Assembly (NCBI GenBank): GCA_900318835.1
Contig: ONLW01000010.1
Span: forward strand, 1-64,000
Direction: 5' to 3'
From: an uncultured Bacteroidales bacterium
GTDB lineage: Bacteria > Bacteroidota > Bacteroidia > Bacteroidales > P3
Length of the DNA: 64,000 nt
Made by a program: the position numbers and the translations under genes. Positions within the stretch are counted from its first letter, which is position 1. The number at the start of each line of letters is the position of its first letter. Below, in pieces: positions 8,062 to 16,472 of the stretch. Below the pieces are notes generated by a model, which saw nothing but the letters and a program-made list of their open reading frames with translations, did no database searches and was not told where the DNA came from.

Positions 8062-8643
8062 TTAAGGCGTTACCTTTAGATAGGTTGCCAATTTCTCCAC
8101 GGCCCGGCCGCGGTGGCTGATGCTATTTTTGACTTCCAGTGGCATCTCGGCGAAGCTCACGGCGAAGCGGTCGGGCATGAATACGGGATCGTAGCCGAAG
8201 CCCTCCTTACCATGACGTTCAGTAAGGATTTGACCGTCGACACGACCCTCGAAGTAGCGCTCTTTCCCGTTCTCTATCAGGCAGATGACAGTGCGGAAGT
8301 CGGCTTTGCGGTTTGTTTGGCCGTCAAGGGCGGTCAGAAGTTTGTCAATGTTGTCATCGAAAGAGCAGTGCTCTCCGGCATAGCGTGCTGAATATACTCC
8401 CGGAGCGCCACCAAGGGCATTGACTTCAAGGCCGGTATCGTCGGCAAAGCAGTCGGTATGGCTTCGCTCCCACACCCATTGTGCTTTCTGCAAGGCATTG
8501 CCCTGCAATGTTTCGGCAGTTTCGGGAATCTCACCCTCGAGACCCGCTTCGGCCAAGCTCACCACCTCGACAATTCCCTTCAGTGCCGCGCGCACCTCGA
8601 TGAGTTTGTGTTTGTTATTGCTGGCAAAAATCAATCGTCGCAT
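8062..8643 (-). CDS. rdgB: Non-canonical purine NTP pyrophosphatase (RdgB/HAM1)
   Basis: The 193-residue protein begins MRRLIFASNNKHKLIEVRAAL, the substrate-binding SxNxxK motif. It continues with FADDTGLEVNALGGAPGVYSARYAG (catalytic Asp), GFGYDPVFMP and ISHRGRA, all diagnostic of ITPases. It hydrolyses dITP, ITP and XTP to monophosphates and keeps deaminated purines out of DNA. It is the first gene of the minus-strand cluster that ends at cls. No perfect TAnnTTTG box lies in the 100 bases upstream. Confidence 0.95.
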   Translation of the reverse strand: MRRLIFASNNKHKLIEVRAALKGIVEVVSLAEAGLEGEIPETAETLQGNALQKAQWVWERSHTDCFADDTGLEVNALGGAPGVYSARYAGEHCSFDDNIDKLLTALDGQTNRKADFRTVICLIENGKERYFEGRVDGQILTERHGKEGFGYDPVFMPDRFAVSFAEMPLEVKNSISHRGRAVEKLATYLKVTP

Positions 8644-8747
8644 TATATTTTAGTTTAATATAATAACTTCCAAATGCTGTTTTTATTGTGCCATGGTGAA
8701 ATTTAAATGACTACTTAATTCTTTACTCAACAACAACCATCTTTTTT

Positions 8748-8844
8748 CAACGACAACAAAGACAACGAAGACAACCATGCTTGCGCAAGCCTGTAGACCT
8801 CGTGTGCGGGCTACCGGTTGTCTTTGTTGTCTCTGTTGTCGTTG
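8748..8844. repeat. Large imperfect inverted repeat with 9-bp units and a central palindrome
   Basis: Arms at 8748-8776 and 8816-8844 are 29 bases each and complementary at 27 positions. Each arm is made of 9-bp units such as CAACAAAGA and CAACGAAGA. The loop contains a perfect palindrome, GCTTGCGCAAGC (8779-8790). The element lies upstream of rdgB. It is different from the CCATGG-centred family. Confidence 0.75.
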
Positions 8845-8873
8845 ATATCATAATCTTGTCGTTACTTAGATAG

Positions 8874-8980
8874 TTCATCGACCTACCACCGGCCTATCAT
8901 CTCCTACCATGGTAGGACTTGGTTGGGAGATGGTACGGTGTTGGGTCGGTGTTGGTAGGGAGATGGTGCTTAGTATCAGG
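8874..8980. repeat. 11-bp-phased palindromic repeat, copy 2 (inverted relative to copy 1)
   Basis: The palindrome is centred on CCATGG at 8907-8912. Its reverse complement aligns without gaps to copy 1 over about 105 bases with roughly 11 differences, including the border CTGATACTAAGCACCA (here at 8965-8980, reversed). It lies between the 3' end of the porin gene and the 5' end of rdgB. The rest of the 8644-9142 gap holds the inverted repeat at 8748 and otherwise nothing recognisable. Confidence 0.85.
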
Positions 8981-9142
8981 CTTTTATAAATAGCAAAAAA
9001 GCACCCCTTTTTCAAGGAATGCCCATTTGGGGTTCAAATATTATATCTATTTGATTACCATTATTTTTAGTGTTGTTCCAACGGAGAAATGGTGGTAGGC
9101 TCTGCCCGCTTTGCTGGGAACGATATTTCTTTGAGGGAGATA

Positions 9143-11302
9143 TCAATCGAAGAACTTCCAAGTCATGCCCCAGAAGAGGCCGAAGCGGGTGCCGGGATAG
9201 TGGGGGAGGAGGAAGTAGTGCGGATGGCTCTCCCACAGGGCATTGACGTGGCCCGCTTTGACGTAGATGCTGGCGCGTTTGATTTGCAGGTTGATGAAGG
9301 CGTCGGCCCAGAGGCAGTCGCCCACCTCGGTGTCCTGCATATAGAAGAGGCCGGTGGCGGGGTCGTAGGCGTCGGCGGCAAAGCGCGAGAAGTAGCGTAC
9401 ATCGGCACCTATCTGCATGCGCAGGGCGTTGCGGAAGAGCGTGAAGTCGGCATAGATGGAGTTCTTGCTGGCCAGCAGCGGCACGGCCATCTGCACATCA
9501 TCGGAGGAGTGTTGGAGGAGCTGCAGCATGTTGAAGTGAAGCCATCGCCATTGCAGGTGAAGGTCAAGCGCGGCTTGGCAGATCCAGAAGTCGTTGTTGC
9601 CCACTACGGGGGTCAGGGTGGAGTCGTACCACACGTTGTGGCTCATGTGCGAAGCGCTGATGTTCAAGTCAATCAGGCGGAAGAACTTGCTGTCGGAACT
9701 ATGTTGTAGATGTGCTGCAAAACGCTGGTAGAGGATGGGATTGAGGGTGTAGCCTGTGGTGTGGAGCATTCTCACTTCGGGCAGCTGTTTTTTGTACGAT
9801 GCACTCAGCTCTATTGTGTTGTTCTCTGCACTGTCGAAAGGAACTGTTAATGCCAGACGGGTAAAGATGTCGGGATCTTTGATGTTGGAATGCAGGCCAA
9901 GTAGGGTATTGTCAAGTTTTCCCTCGCCGCGGAGGGTGACATGCCACAGGTGCAGTTCCACTTTGGCAAATGGATTCACTGCGGCGCTGGTCAGTAGGGT
10001 ATCGGGTGTCGAAGCGGTGTCTTTGGGAACGATGGCATTGAGGCGTCGAGGCGTGATGCCGATGGTGATTTTCAGAGGGTTGCGCCAGCGATAGTCGGTA
10101 TAGGCATCGTTGGTCCAGAAAAGGGTGGCACTGGCGTCGCTCCAAAGAATGGAGTCGGTGTAATTGGTGAGGAAAGCCGCGCGTTTCCATCGGCTGTAGT
10201 CGGCTTCCACACCCAGTACACCGAGGTTGACAACATGGGGTGTGCCCACGCGGAGAGTGTCGGTGACTATCAGGGTGTCCATCACCAGACGGATGCTGTC
10301 GGTACTGATGGTGTCGTAGCGTGCCACCAACGAGTCACGCTCGCGGGTGCGTTCTACCTGTCGGACAAAGTTGTAGGTGGCATGCAGGAACGCATTGTGG
10401 TGAAGGCTCTTGGATGAAGAATTATAAAGTCTTACCGGGAGGCCGCTGAGGTTGCTCGACGAACTGGAGGTGAAGTAGCTGTCGTCTTTCAGACCACCGT
10501 TTTCCTCAGTATTGAAAGACTGCCAAATGAAACCCGCGCGTACTTGCAGGCGCGAGTCGCGCGAGAAGTAGTTTGTTGTGGCATCGAGATAGTGGTTCTT
10601 GGCTCCCGAGCCTGAGAGGTTGCCTTCGGGACAGATGAGTCGATAGTCGAGCGAGACGTTCCATCTGGGGATGATGTTCTGTGTGTGTGCCACTTGCACA
10701 AGGTAGTCCTTTTTGAGCGAGTTGTTGTACGACAGCACTGTATAGGGGGTCATCGTTTGGTAGAATCGAATGTTCTCTGGGGTCTTCAAGTATCCGTCAA
10801 AGTAGGGTGATTGTAGGTTGAATCCGAGATTCTCATCTATTTTTGGAAACACACTCAGGTGGGGGTGTCCGATGGTGCCTTGGTATAGAAAATAGTCGCC
10901 GTTGAAGCCGTCCAAAAGGTTGCTGAACTGCGACCCCGTGGGGTCGAGGGAGGGGTTCCACACCTCGTCAATCTTCACGCTGTAAGGTACATGGTGAAAG
11001 AAAAAGACTTTTTCCCGCAGCACCGAGTCGGGGGTTTCTTTGGTGTACACCAAGCCTTTGGTTGCCGAGGTATCGGCATTGTTGCTATTGGTGTCGGTGG
11101 GGAAATTGGTGTTTTGGTTGTTCCCTTTGGAGTTCAATCCCGATGCTGTGCGAAAGCGTTCGAGGTTGTTCGATGAAGAGGGTGTGCGTACTTCTATTTT
11201 GTCGAACTGTGCATGTACCGCTGCCGTGGCCAATAACAAGGCCAACAGCACCACAATCTTGTTGTGGCGTCGAAGGTGTTGTGCTACAGCGACGAATCCC
11301 AT
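9143..11302 (-). CDS. Putative outer-membrane porin
   Basis: I place the start at the ATG at 11302. It gives MGFVAVAQHLRRHNK, a hydrophobic run VVLLALLLATAAVHA and a cleavage site before Q. The ATG at 11353 would add 17 odd residues and overlap trxB. The mature protein (about 690 residues) is rich in alternating aromatic/polar strands and ends GLFWGMTWKFFD, as expected of a barrel with a terminal aromatic. It resembles the Bacteroidetes 'putative porin' family (PF14121-like). Substrates are unknown. It is the last gene of the minus-strand cluster from DUF3127, 7 bases after trxB. Confidence 0.8.
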   Translation of the reverse strand: MGFVAVAQHLRRHNKIVVLLALLLATAAVHAQFDKIEVRTPSSSNNLERFRTASGLNSKGNNQNTNFPTDTNSNNADTSATKGLVYTKETPDSVLREKVFFFHHVPYSVKIDEVWNPSLDPTGSQFSNLLDGFNGDYFLYQGTIGHPHLSVFPKIDENLGFNLQSPYFDGYLKTPENIRFYQTMTPYTVLSYNNSLKKDYLVQVAHTQNIIPRWNVSLDYRLICPEGNLSGSGAKNHYLDATTNYFSRDSRLQVRAGFIWQSFNTEENGGLKDDSYFTSSSSSNLSGLPVRLYNSSSKSLHHNAFLHATYNFVRQVERTRERDSLVARYDTISTDSIRLVMDTLIVTDTLRVGTPHVVNLGVLGVEADYSRWKRAAFLTNYTDSILWSDASATLFWTNDAYTDYRWRNPLKITIGITPRRLNAIVPKDTASTPDTLLTSAAVNPFAKVELHLWHVTLRGEGKLDNTLLGLHSNIKDPDIFTRLALTVPFDSAENNTIELSASYKKQLPEVRMLHTTGYTLNPILYQRFAAHLQHSSDSKFFRLIDLNISASHMSHNVWYDSTLTPVVGNNDFWICQAALDLHLQWRWLHFNMLQLLQHSSDDVQMAVPLLASKNSIYADFTLFRNALRMQIGADVRYFSRFAADAYDPATGLFYMQDTEVGDCLWADAFINLQIKRASIYVKAGHVNALWESHPHYFLLPHYPGTRFGLFWGMTWKFFD

Positions 11303-11309
11303 GGCAGGA

Positions 11310-12239
11310 TTAGTTGTTTTGCAGGAATCGTTCCACGTCCATGGCGGCCACACAGCCTTTGCCGGCGGCTACGATGGCCTGGCGGTAGTTGGGGTCGCAG
11401 ACATCGCCCGCAGCGAAGACACCTGGCACGCTGGTGGCTGCCGACGGGTTTTGTACCTTGATGTAGCCCTGCTCGTCGAGTTCCACTTGTCCGCCGAGAA
11501 AGTCAGTGTTGGGTTTGTGGCCGATGGCTACGAAGACACCTGTGACGTCGATGCTGCGCTTGGTTCCCGTCTTGGTGTCTTCCAGTTCGAGACCGGTCAC
11601 GCCGTCTAGGTCGGTACCCAGAATTTGTGCCGGACGGCTGTTCCAGCACATTTCGATCTTGGGGTTGGTGAGTACGCGGTGTTGCATGGTTTTCGAGGCA
11701 CGTAGCTCGTCGCGGCGGTGCACGAGGTAGACCTTCGAGCAGAGGGTGCTGAGGTAGTTGGCCTCCTCGCAGGCAGTGTCGCCACCACCAATGACGGCCA
11801 CCTTCTGGTTTTTGTAGAAATAACCGTCGCAAGTAGCACATGCCGACACGCCCTGGCCGTAGAACTGCTTCTCGCTCTCGAGGCCAATCCATTTGGCGCT
11901 GGCGCCGGTGGCGATGACCACCGTCTCGGCCTCAATCTCTACTCCATGGTCATCCTTGGCGTGGAATGGACGCTTGCTGAGGTCAATCTTTTTGATATAA
12001 CCGCTGCGCACGTCGGTTCCGAAACGCAAGGCCTGCTTGCGAAGGTCCTCCATCATGGCTGTGCCGCTGATGCCTTCGGGGTATCCGGGAAAGTTCTCTA
12101 TCTCGGTGGTGATGGTCAGCTGACCACCGGGTTGCTCGCCTTCGTAGAGGATGGGTTTCAGGTCGGCGCGACCGGTATAGATGCCAGTGGTGTAGCCCGC
12201 GGGGCCGGAACCGATAATCAAGCAGCGTGTCTTTTCCAT
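11310..12239 (-). CDS. trxB: Thioredoxin reductase
   Basis: The 309-residue protein has the FAD-binding GSGPAGY at residue 10, the redox-active CATC at residues 134-137, the NADPH-binding GGGDTACEEA with the HRRDELRASK basic patch, and the C-terminal GVFAAGDVCDPNYRQ. It transfers electrons from NADPH through FAD to thioredoxin in the cytoplasm. Its length is typical. It sits 16 bases after the flippase-like gene. Confidence 0.97.
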   Translation of the reverse strand: MEKTRCLIIGSGPAGYTTGIYTGRADLKPILYEGEQPGGQLTITTEIENFPGYPEGISGTAMMEDLRKQALRFGTDVRSGYIKKIDLSKRPFHAKDDHGVEIEAETVVIATGASAKWIGLESEKQFYGQGVSACATCDGYFYKNQKVAVIGGGDTACEEANYLSTLCSKVYLVHRRDELRASKTMQHRVLTNPKIEMCWNSRPAQILGTDLDGVTGLELEDTKTGTKRSIDVTGVFVAIGHKPNTDFLGGQVELDEQGYIKVQNPSAATSVPGVFAAGDVCDPNYRQAIVAAGKGCVAAMDVERFLQNN

Positions 12240-12255
12240 TTTTTTTCTTTTTATT

Positions 12256-13320
12256 TTATTTGTTTTTCTTACGTTTTTTGATGCTGAAATAAAGCAGATA
12301 GCCTACACCGACGGCAATGACGGCGGCCTGCTGCGATCCCCAGAGAAGCCATCCGCAGGCGGTGCCCACTTCCATACTGATGCCGTAGATATCAGTCAAG
12401 CCCATCATCACCAGTGCGGGATAGACACCGATGCCGCCTTGCGAGAAGGTCATGCCTACCGAGCCAAAGAGATAGACCACGAAGGCCGCCCTCATGCCCA
12501 GCCAACTTGTCTCTCCGAAAGCGTGGAAGATAATAAGTCCACCGAGAATGTAGAGCAGGTAGATGGCCATGCTGTAAATCAGGAAGAGCACCGTATTGCG
12601 TGTGCCCATGTGGAAGATGCTTTTCACGCCGTCGACCATCCCTAGCACCAAATCATTGATCTTTCTGAAGATGCTAATTTTTAGCAGCCTTTTCCAAAGC
12701 AGTTTGTAGCCAGCGAAAGCTAGGATGGCCAATGCTATCAGTACACCGGCAATCATCCATATATTGGGCAGGCTGTCGAATTTCTCCGACAGGGTGTTGT
12801 ATAGCCAGTCTTTGGCCTGTCCGAACATCACCAGCATGCCGATGACGACAATCAAGCCAAAAGCCATCAAATCGATGATGCGCTCGGTTACCACGGTGCC
12901 TAGCGATTTCTCTACTGGGATGTCCTCGCTGGTGCGCAGCGTGGCGCAACGCATCACTTCGCCGGCACGCGGGAAGGCCAGGTTGCCCATGTAGGCGATG
13001 ATGACCGACCCGAAGGTGTTGTTCACTCCCGGATGGTGGCCGATGGGTTTGAACAGCAGCTGCCAGCGGAGGGCACGAGTTAGGTGGCTCAGCAGGCTGC
13101 ACAGCACACAAACAATCACCCACCAGTAGTCGGCCTCACGGAACGACTGCCAGATGGCTGCTTTCTGTTCGCCGTCGAGTTTCAGCAGGAACCAATAGAT
13201 AAAGAAGAAGCCGATACCGAGAAAGATGACCATTCGCAGGACATCTTTCCAGAGGCTTTTCTTTTCAATCGTAGCACTCACACTTTGTTGTTTTTCGGGA
13301 ATATCACCGTGGGATGCCAT
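12256..13320 (-). CDS. Flippase-like integral membrane protein (UPF0104 / LPG synthase TM region)
   Basis: The 354-residue protein has about eight membrane helices and the motifs [17 protein letters not shown] and [17 protein letters not shown], typical of the AglD/MprF-like N-terminal domain (PF03706). [13 protein letters not shown] loop lies near the C-terminus. Members may move isoprenoid- or lipid-linked substrates across the inner membrane, but this one lacks the MprF aminoacyl-transferase domain. The start is uncertain. The ATG at 13320 overlaps panD by 43 bases, while a GTG at 13281 overlaps the panD stop as GTGA and would suit translational coupling. Confidence 0.85.
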   Translation of the reverse strand: MASHGDIPEKQQSVSATIEKKSLWKDVLRMVIFLGIGFFFIYWFLLKLDGEQKAAIWQSFREADYWWVIVCVLCSLLSHLTRALRWQLLFKPIGHHPGVNNTFGSVIIAYMGNLAFPRAGEVMRCATLRTSEDIPVEKSLGTVVTERIIDLMAFGLIVVIGMLVMFGQAKDWLYNTLSEKFDSLPNIWMIAGVLIALAILAFAGYKLLWKRLLKISIFRKINDLVLGMVDGVKSIFHMGTRNTVLFLIYSMAIYLLYILGGLIIFHAFGETSWLGMRAAFVVYLFGSVGMTFSQGGIGVYPALVMMGLTDIYGISMEVGTACGWLLWGSQQAAVIAVGVGYLLYFSIKKRKKNK

Positions 13321-13619
13321 GTTTTGGCCTCCTCGAAGTCCATCTGTGCGTAGGCGGCTATGATGAGCAGGTGACCCACCATGGCTTTGTGGGCTGCGGC
13401 ACCGTTGATGCCGATGACCCCGCTGCCGCGTTCGCCGCGGATGGCGTAGGTGGCGAAGCGTTCGCCATTGGTGATGTTGTAAATCTCCACTTTCTCGTTC
13501 TCGATGATGCCGGCAGCATCCATCATATCTTCATCGATGGTGATGCTGCCGATGTAGTCGAGGTCGGCTTCGGTCACCGTCACGCGGTGGAGTTTCGATT
13601 TCAATACTTCTATCAACAT
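13278..13619 (-). CDS. panD: Aspartate 1-decarboxylase proenzyme
   Basis: The 113-residue protein makes beta-alanine from aspartate for pantothenate and CoA synthesis. The self-cleavage site is G24-S25 in DYIGSITID, whose Ser becomes the pyruvoyl cofactor. The [25 protein letters not shown] region and the length match the family. It lies 12 bases after the tail-anchored gene and overlaps the flippase-like gene. Confidence 0.96.
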   Translation of the reverse strand: MLIEVLKSKLHRVTVTEADLDYIGSITIDEDMMDAAGIIENEKVEIYNITNGERFATYAIRGERGSGVIGINGAAAHKAMVGHLLIIAAYAQMDFEEAKTWHPTVIFPKNNKV

Positions 13620-13631
13620 TTTGTCTTTCAG

Positions 13632-14117
13632 TTAAAATAGAACCCAATACAGCAACAGGCATACCAGCAGGGTGTAGAGCATGATGCGCGTGGCAGGTAT
13701 GGGTTTCATGTAGTCTTTGTCGGTTATGTCGAAGCGGCGTTTGATTTTGGTGCTGCGTTTTTTGAAATTAGTCAGATGTTCGCCGGTGCTTTGCTCGGTG
13801 CTTTCCGTGGTTGCGAATCGTGGCTGGTAGTTGAAGGTGGGCATCTCGCGCTTGCGGAACATGTCTTTCCACGTCAGTTTGTGGTGCTTCTCTTCTCGGT
13901 CTATCTCTCGCACGCGGCGTTGGAAATAGGCCAGCTCTTTGTCAGAATCATCTGAATAATCAGAGTATTCCAAATGCTTCGGTTCTTCCTCTTTCTCAGC
14001 AAGTTCCCGCTCCAGCGCATACTTCGCTTTCAGTGCTTCCCATTTCTCCTTTTCGGGGTCGTAGAAGCGCGGCTGGTAGTGGAATTGGCGCGGTTTGGGG
14101 GTGTAGAACATTGGCAT
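13632..14117 (-). CDS. Tail-anchored conserved protein with duplicated F-Y-Q-P-R-F motif
   Basis: The 161-residue protein is highly charged and mostly cytoplasmic, with one hydrophobic segment at the extreme C-terminus (about 144-161, IMLYTLLVCLLLYWVLF), so it is predicted to be tail-anchored in the inner membrane. FHYQPRFYDPEKEKW near residue 12 and FNYQPRF near residue 94 are two copies of one motif. The middle is acidic and Ser/Asp-rich. Similar short proteins are common in Bacteroidales, but I know of no established function. It lies 3 bases after the 5-formyl-THF cyclo-ligase gene. Confidence 0.8.
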   Translation of the reverse strand: MPMFYTPKPRQFHYQPRFYDPEKEKWEALKAKYALERELAEKEEEPKHLEYSDYSDDSDKELAYFQRRVREIDREEKHHKLTWKDMFRKREMPTFNYQPRFATTESTEQSTGEHLTNFKKRSTKIKRRFDITDKDYMKPIPATRIMLYTLLVCLLLYWVLF

Positions 14118-14120
14118 GGC

Positions 14121-14660
14121 TCAAACGGTTTCAGTGATGACAGCATCCATTTTCACGTCGAACGCCTCGACGGGAATCTCGTCCAAAAGCTGGAAGTCGA
14201 AAGCCACGCCCACCTTGAGCGCCCGCGGGGTGCTCTTCAGCAGACGGTCGTAAAAGCCGCGGCCGCGGCCCATGCGGTTGCACTGGCGGTCGAAAGCCAC
14301 GCCCGGCACCATGATGAGCTCTACGCTGTCGAGGTCTGTGAACTCGGGTCCTGTGGGCTCTCCGATGCCGAACTGCTCTCCAGCCACCATACACTCGGAA
14401 CCGGTGTACTGTCGCAGACGCAGGTCGTCGCCGTCTACGCAGGGCAGCAGTAACACTTTGTCTTTGTACCACTTCTCCACGAAAGCGTGAGTCTGCACCT
14501 CGTCGGCCATTGACCAGTAAAGCAGCACTGTACGAGCCTGTTGGAATGCCGGAAGTGTTTCCACCTGACGCATGATGCCCTCGCTCCGCCGGAGTTTTTC
14601 CTCCAGCGGCACGGCGCGCTTCAGTTCGCGTATTTTTTTTCTGACTTCAGACTTTTCCAC
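14121..14660 (-). CDS. 5-formyltetrahydrofolate cyclo-ligase
   Basis: The 179-residue protein converts 5-formyl-THF to 5,10-methenyl-THF with ATP. It has the N-terminal KSEVRKKIRELKR and the signature VPGVAFDRQCNRMGRGRGFYDRLL with the Gly-rich ATP site. The start is a GTG at 14660. It lies 28 bases after the DUF3127 gene in a tightly packed minus-strand cluster. Confidence 0.94.
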   Translation of the reverse strand: MEKSEVRKKIRELKRAVPLEEKLRRSEGIMRQVETLPAFQQARTVLLYWSMADEVQTHAFVEKWYKDKVLLLPCVDGDDLRLRQYTGSECMVAGEQFGIGEPTGPEFTDLDSVELIMVPGVAFDRQCNRMGRGRGFYDRLLKSTPRALKVGVAFDFQLLDEIPVEAFDVKMDAVITETV

Positions 14661-14688
14661 CTTTAATTGTTAACCTTTAAACCAAATA

Positions 14689-15132
14689 CTAGAACGGCAG
14701 GTCGTCGTCGGGGTTCGAAGCCATCTGGGGAGCAGCGGCAAAGTTGGCAGGCTGTGCCGGGGCGGCAGCAGGCTGTGCAGCAGGAGCTGCGGGTTGGACG
14801 GGGGCTGCAGGAGCGGCACCTTGCCAGGCGTAGCCGGCAGCGGCGGCGGGCATCTGACCCGGCACGAAGGGCTGGATGCGCGAGGCACGCAGGTCGGTGT
14901 ACCACTTCTCATTGAATTCGCGGCTCTCGGGGCTGAAAGTCACCTGCACGGGCGAGCCCATCGGGATGCTCTTGGCCATGGCCACGCGTTCCTCGCCAAA
15001 GGCAGTGAAGGCCACCTTGCGCGGATAGTCGCCGTCGGTCTCAATCACAAAACCGCCGCGCACCCATGGGCCGCGGGCCGATTCGCCCGACACCTCGGGC
15101 AACAACTGAATCAATTTGCCTGTAATTTCCAT
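14689..15132 (-). CDS. DUF3127 protein, SSB-like acidic tail
   Basis: The start is the ATG at 15132 (MEITGKLIQLLPEVSGESARG), 71 bases below a clear promoter box; an upstream in-frame ATG at 15249 would lie above that promoter. The 147-residue protein has an N-terminal OB-like DUF3127 domain (about 1-95). An Ala/Pro/Gln-rich flexible stretch follows (about 96-138), and it ends DDDLPF. That architecture mimics single-stranded DNA-binding proteins, whose DDxxPF tail recruits repair and replication partners. A DNA-binding role is inferred from the layout and is not proven. Confidence 0.85.
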   Translation of the reverse strand: MEITGKLIQLLPEVSGESARGPWVRGGFVIETDGDYPRKVAFTAFGEERVAMAKSIPMGSPVQVTFSPESREFNEKWYTDLRASRIQPFVPGQMPAAAAGYAWQGAAPAAPVQPAAPAAQPAAAPAQPANFAAAPQMASNPDDDLPF

Positions 15133-15202
15133 GTTTCTATCTTTATATATTTTAATTATTATCAATATTTTACTCACCGAGTACCCGTCGGCCTTAATCG
15201 TA

Positions 15203-15234
15203 CAAAAGTAGGAAAAAAAATCAACCCCGCCAAA
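15203..15234 (-). promoter_or_regulatory. Bacteroidales promoter of the DUF3127-to-porin cluster
   Basis: Minus-strand TTTG (15234-15231), a 20-base spacer and TACTTTTG (15210-15203) match the TTTG-N19/21-TAnnTTTG consensus of the Bacteroidetes primary sigma factor. The predicted leader is about 65 bases. Confidence 0.8.
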
Positions 15235-15267
15235 TAAAATTTTCAACACCTATCAAATAGCTGATAA

Positions 15268-15351
15268 CCACCTACGAACGCCTTACCAACTCCTAACCAA
15301 CTCCTACCATGGTAGGAGTTGGTAGGGTGATGATAGGATGTTGGTAGGGTG
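15268..15351. repeat. 11-bp-phased palindromic repeat, copy 3
   Basis: The centre is CCATGG at 15307-15312. Left units are CCTTACCAACT and CCTAACCAACT; right units are AGTTGGTAGGG, TGATGATAGGA and TGTTGGTAGGG. It lies between the divergent promoters of the DUF3127 gene and corA. With those promoters it accounts for the whole 15133-15480 gap. Confidence 0.88.
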
Positions 15352-15390
15352 AAAAAAGTTGGCATGTGGATAGGGAAGGGATAAAAAAAT

Positions 15391-15422
15391 GTTGTCGGTT
15401 CGGATTTTTTTTCTTATCTTTG
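15391..15422 (+). promoter_or_regulatory. Bacteroidales promoter of corA
   Basis: GTTG (15391-15394), a 20-base spacer and TATCTTTG (15415-15422) fit the Bacteroidetes consensus. The predicted leader of about 50 bases ends in AAGGAGGTG before the corA ATG, an unusually strong Shine-Dalgarno sequence for this genome. Confidence 0.8.
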
Positions 15423-15480
15423 CAAACTGAACCAATACAATTACTCGAATGTAGAATCTTGATATCCAAGGAGGTGTATT

Positions 15481-16410
15481 ATGATTGAAACGATTCAGTA
15501 CAGGTCAATCCGATGGCTTGACATCACCAATCCGAGTGAGGACGACTACCGTCTGCTGCTTGAAGAGTACAATTTCCACCCCTTGGACATCGAGGACTGC
15601 CGCGGCACTACCCAGCGTCCGAAAATCGACGAGTACGACGACTATTATTTCCTTATTCTTCACTTCCCCTATTTCGACAAGGGCAATAAGTTCATCCGCA
15701 TCCGTGAGGTGAAAATCTTTTGGGGTAAGGACTATATCATCACTGTGGGAAAGGCCCATTGGGTGGTGAAGAAGTTTTTTGACGAGATACAGGAAGACCT
15801 TCAGGAGGGCGATGAGGAAACGCAGGAGATGATGGCCACCAGCGACCAGTTGCTCTACCACATTCTCAATCGCTTGATGTTGGAAACCAACACATTGGTT
15901 CAGCGCGTGGGTGCCGAGGTGGATCTTATCAACTACGACATTTTCAACAAACGCGCTCGTAGCATCATTGAGCAGATTTCGGTGACGCGACGCAACACCA
16001 TCCTGTTGAACACCACCTTCAAGCCTCAGTTGCGAGTGCTCCACATGTTTGAGAGCGGTGGCATCAAAGGCTTCGTCGATCCCGAACTCATCGACATGGA
16101 GGACTACTGGGGCAACATCCTGGACCAGTACCAGAAGATGTTCGACTCGATTGAGGATTTCGGCGAATTGATTGAAGGTCTGTCGCAGACTTTCGACTCT
16201 TTGCTGACCAACCGCACCAACGACATCATGCGTGTGCTGACCTATTTCTCGACCATCATGCTTCCGTTGACGGTGGTGGCCAGTTTGTTCGGCATGAATG
16301 TCGATTTCCCGTTCGTCACTAGCACTACGGCTTTCTGGGTTATAGTGGGTGTTATGGCGGCGATGATTGTTGCGCTGGTCTTTTTCTTCCGGAAAATGAC
16401 GGGAAGATAG
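15481..16410 (+). CDS. corA: CorA-family magnesium/cobalt transporter
   Basis: The 309-residue protein has a long acidic cytoplasmic N-terminal domain and two C-terminal membrane helices. The first is followed by the selectivity signature GMN at about residues 271-273 (SLFGMNVDFPF), and the protein ends in a basic tail (FFFRKMTGR). It forms a pentameric channel for Mg2+ (and Co2+/Ni2+) in the inner membrane. It stands alone between a promoter and a terminator. The strong Shine-Dalgarno sequence just upstream suggests high translation. Confidence 0.95.
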   Translation: MIETIQYRSIRWLDITNPSEDDYRLLLEEYNFHPLDIEDCRGTTQRPKIDEYDDYYFLILHFPYFDKGNKFIRIREVKIFWGKDYIITVGKAHWVVKKFFDEIQEDLQEGDEETQEMMATSDQLLYHILNRLMLETNTLVQRVGAEVDLINYDIFNKRARSIIEQISVTRRNTILLNTTFKPQLRVLHMFESGGIKGFVDPELIDMEDYWGNILDQYQKMFDSIEDFGELIEGLSQTFDSLLTNRTNDIMRVLTYFSTIMLPLTVVASLFGMNVDFPFVTSTTAFWVIVGVMAAMIVALVFFFRKMTGR

Positions 16411-16427
16411 TTTTTCTTTTAAGGCAA

Positions 16428-16457
16428 AAAAAAGCCTCTCCGAATGGAGAGGCTTTT
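16428..16457 (+). terminator. Bidirectional terminator between corA and exbD
   Basis: The stem AAAGCCTCTCC / GGAGAGGCTTT with a GAAT loop is flanked by A8 and T5. It lies between the convergent corA and exbD genes. Confidence 0.9.
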
Positions 16458-16472
16458 TGGTATTGTTCAGAG

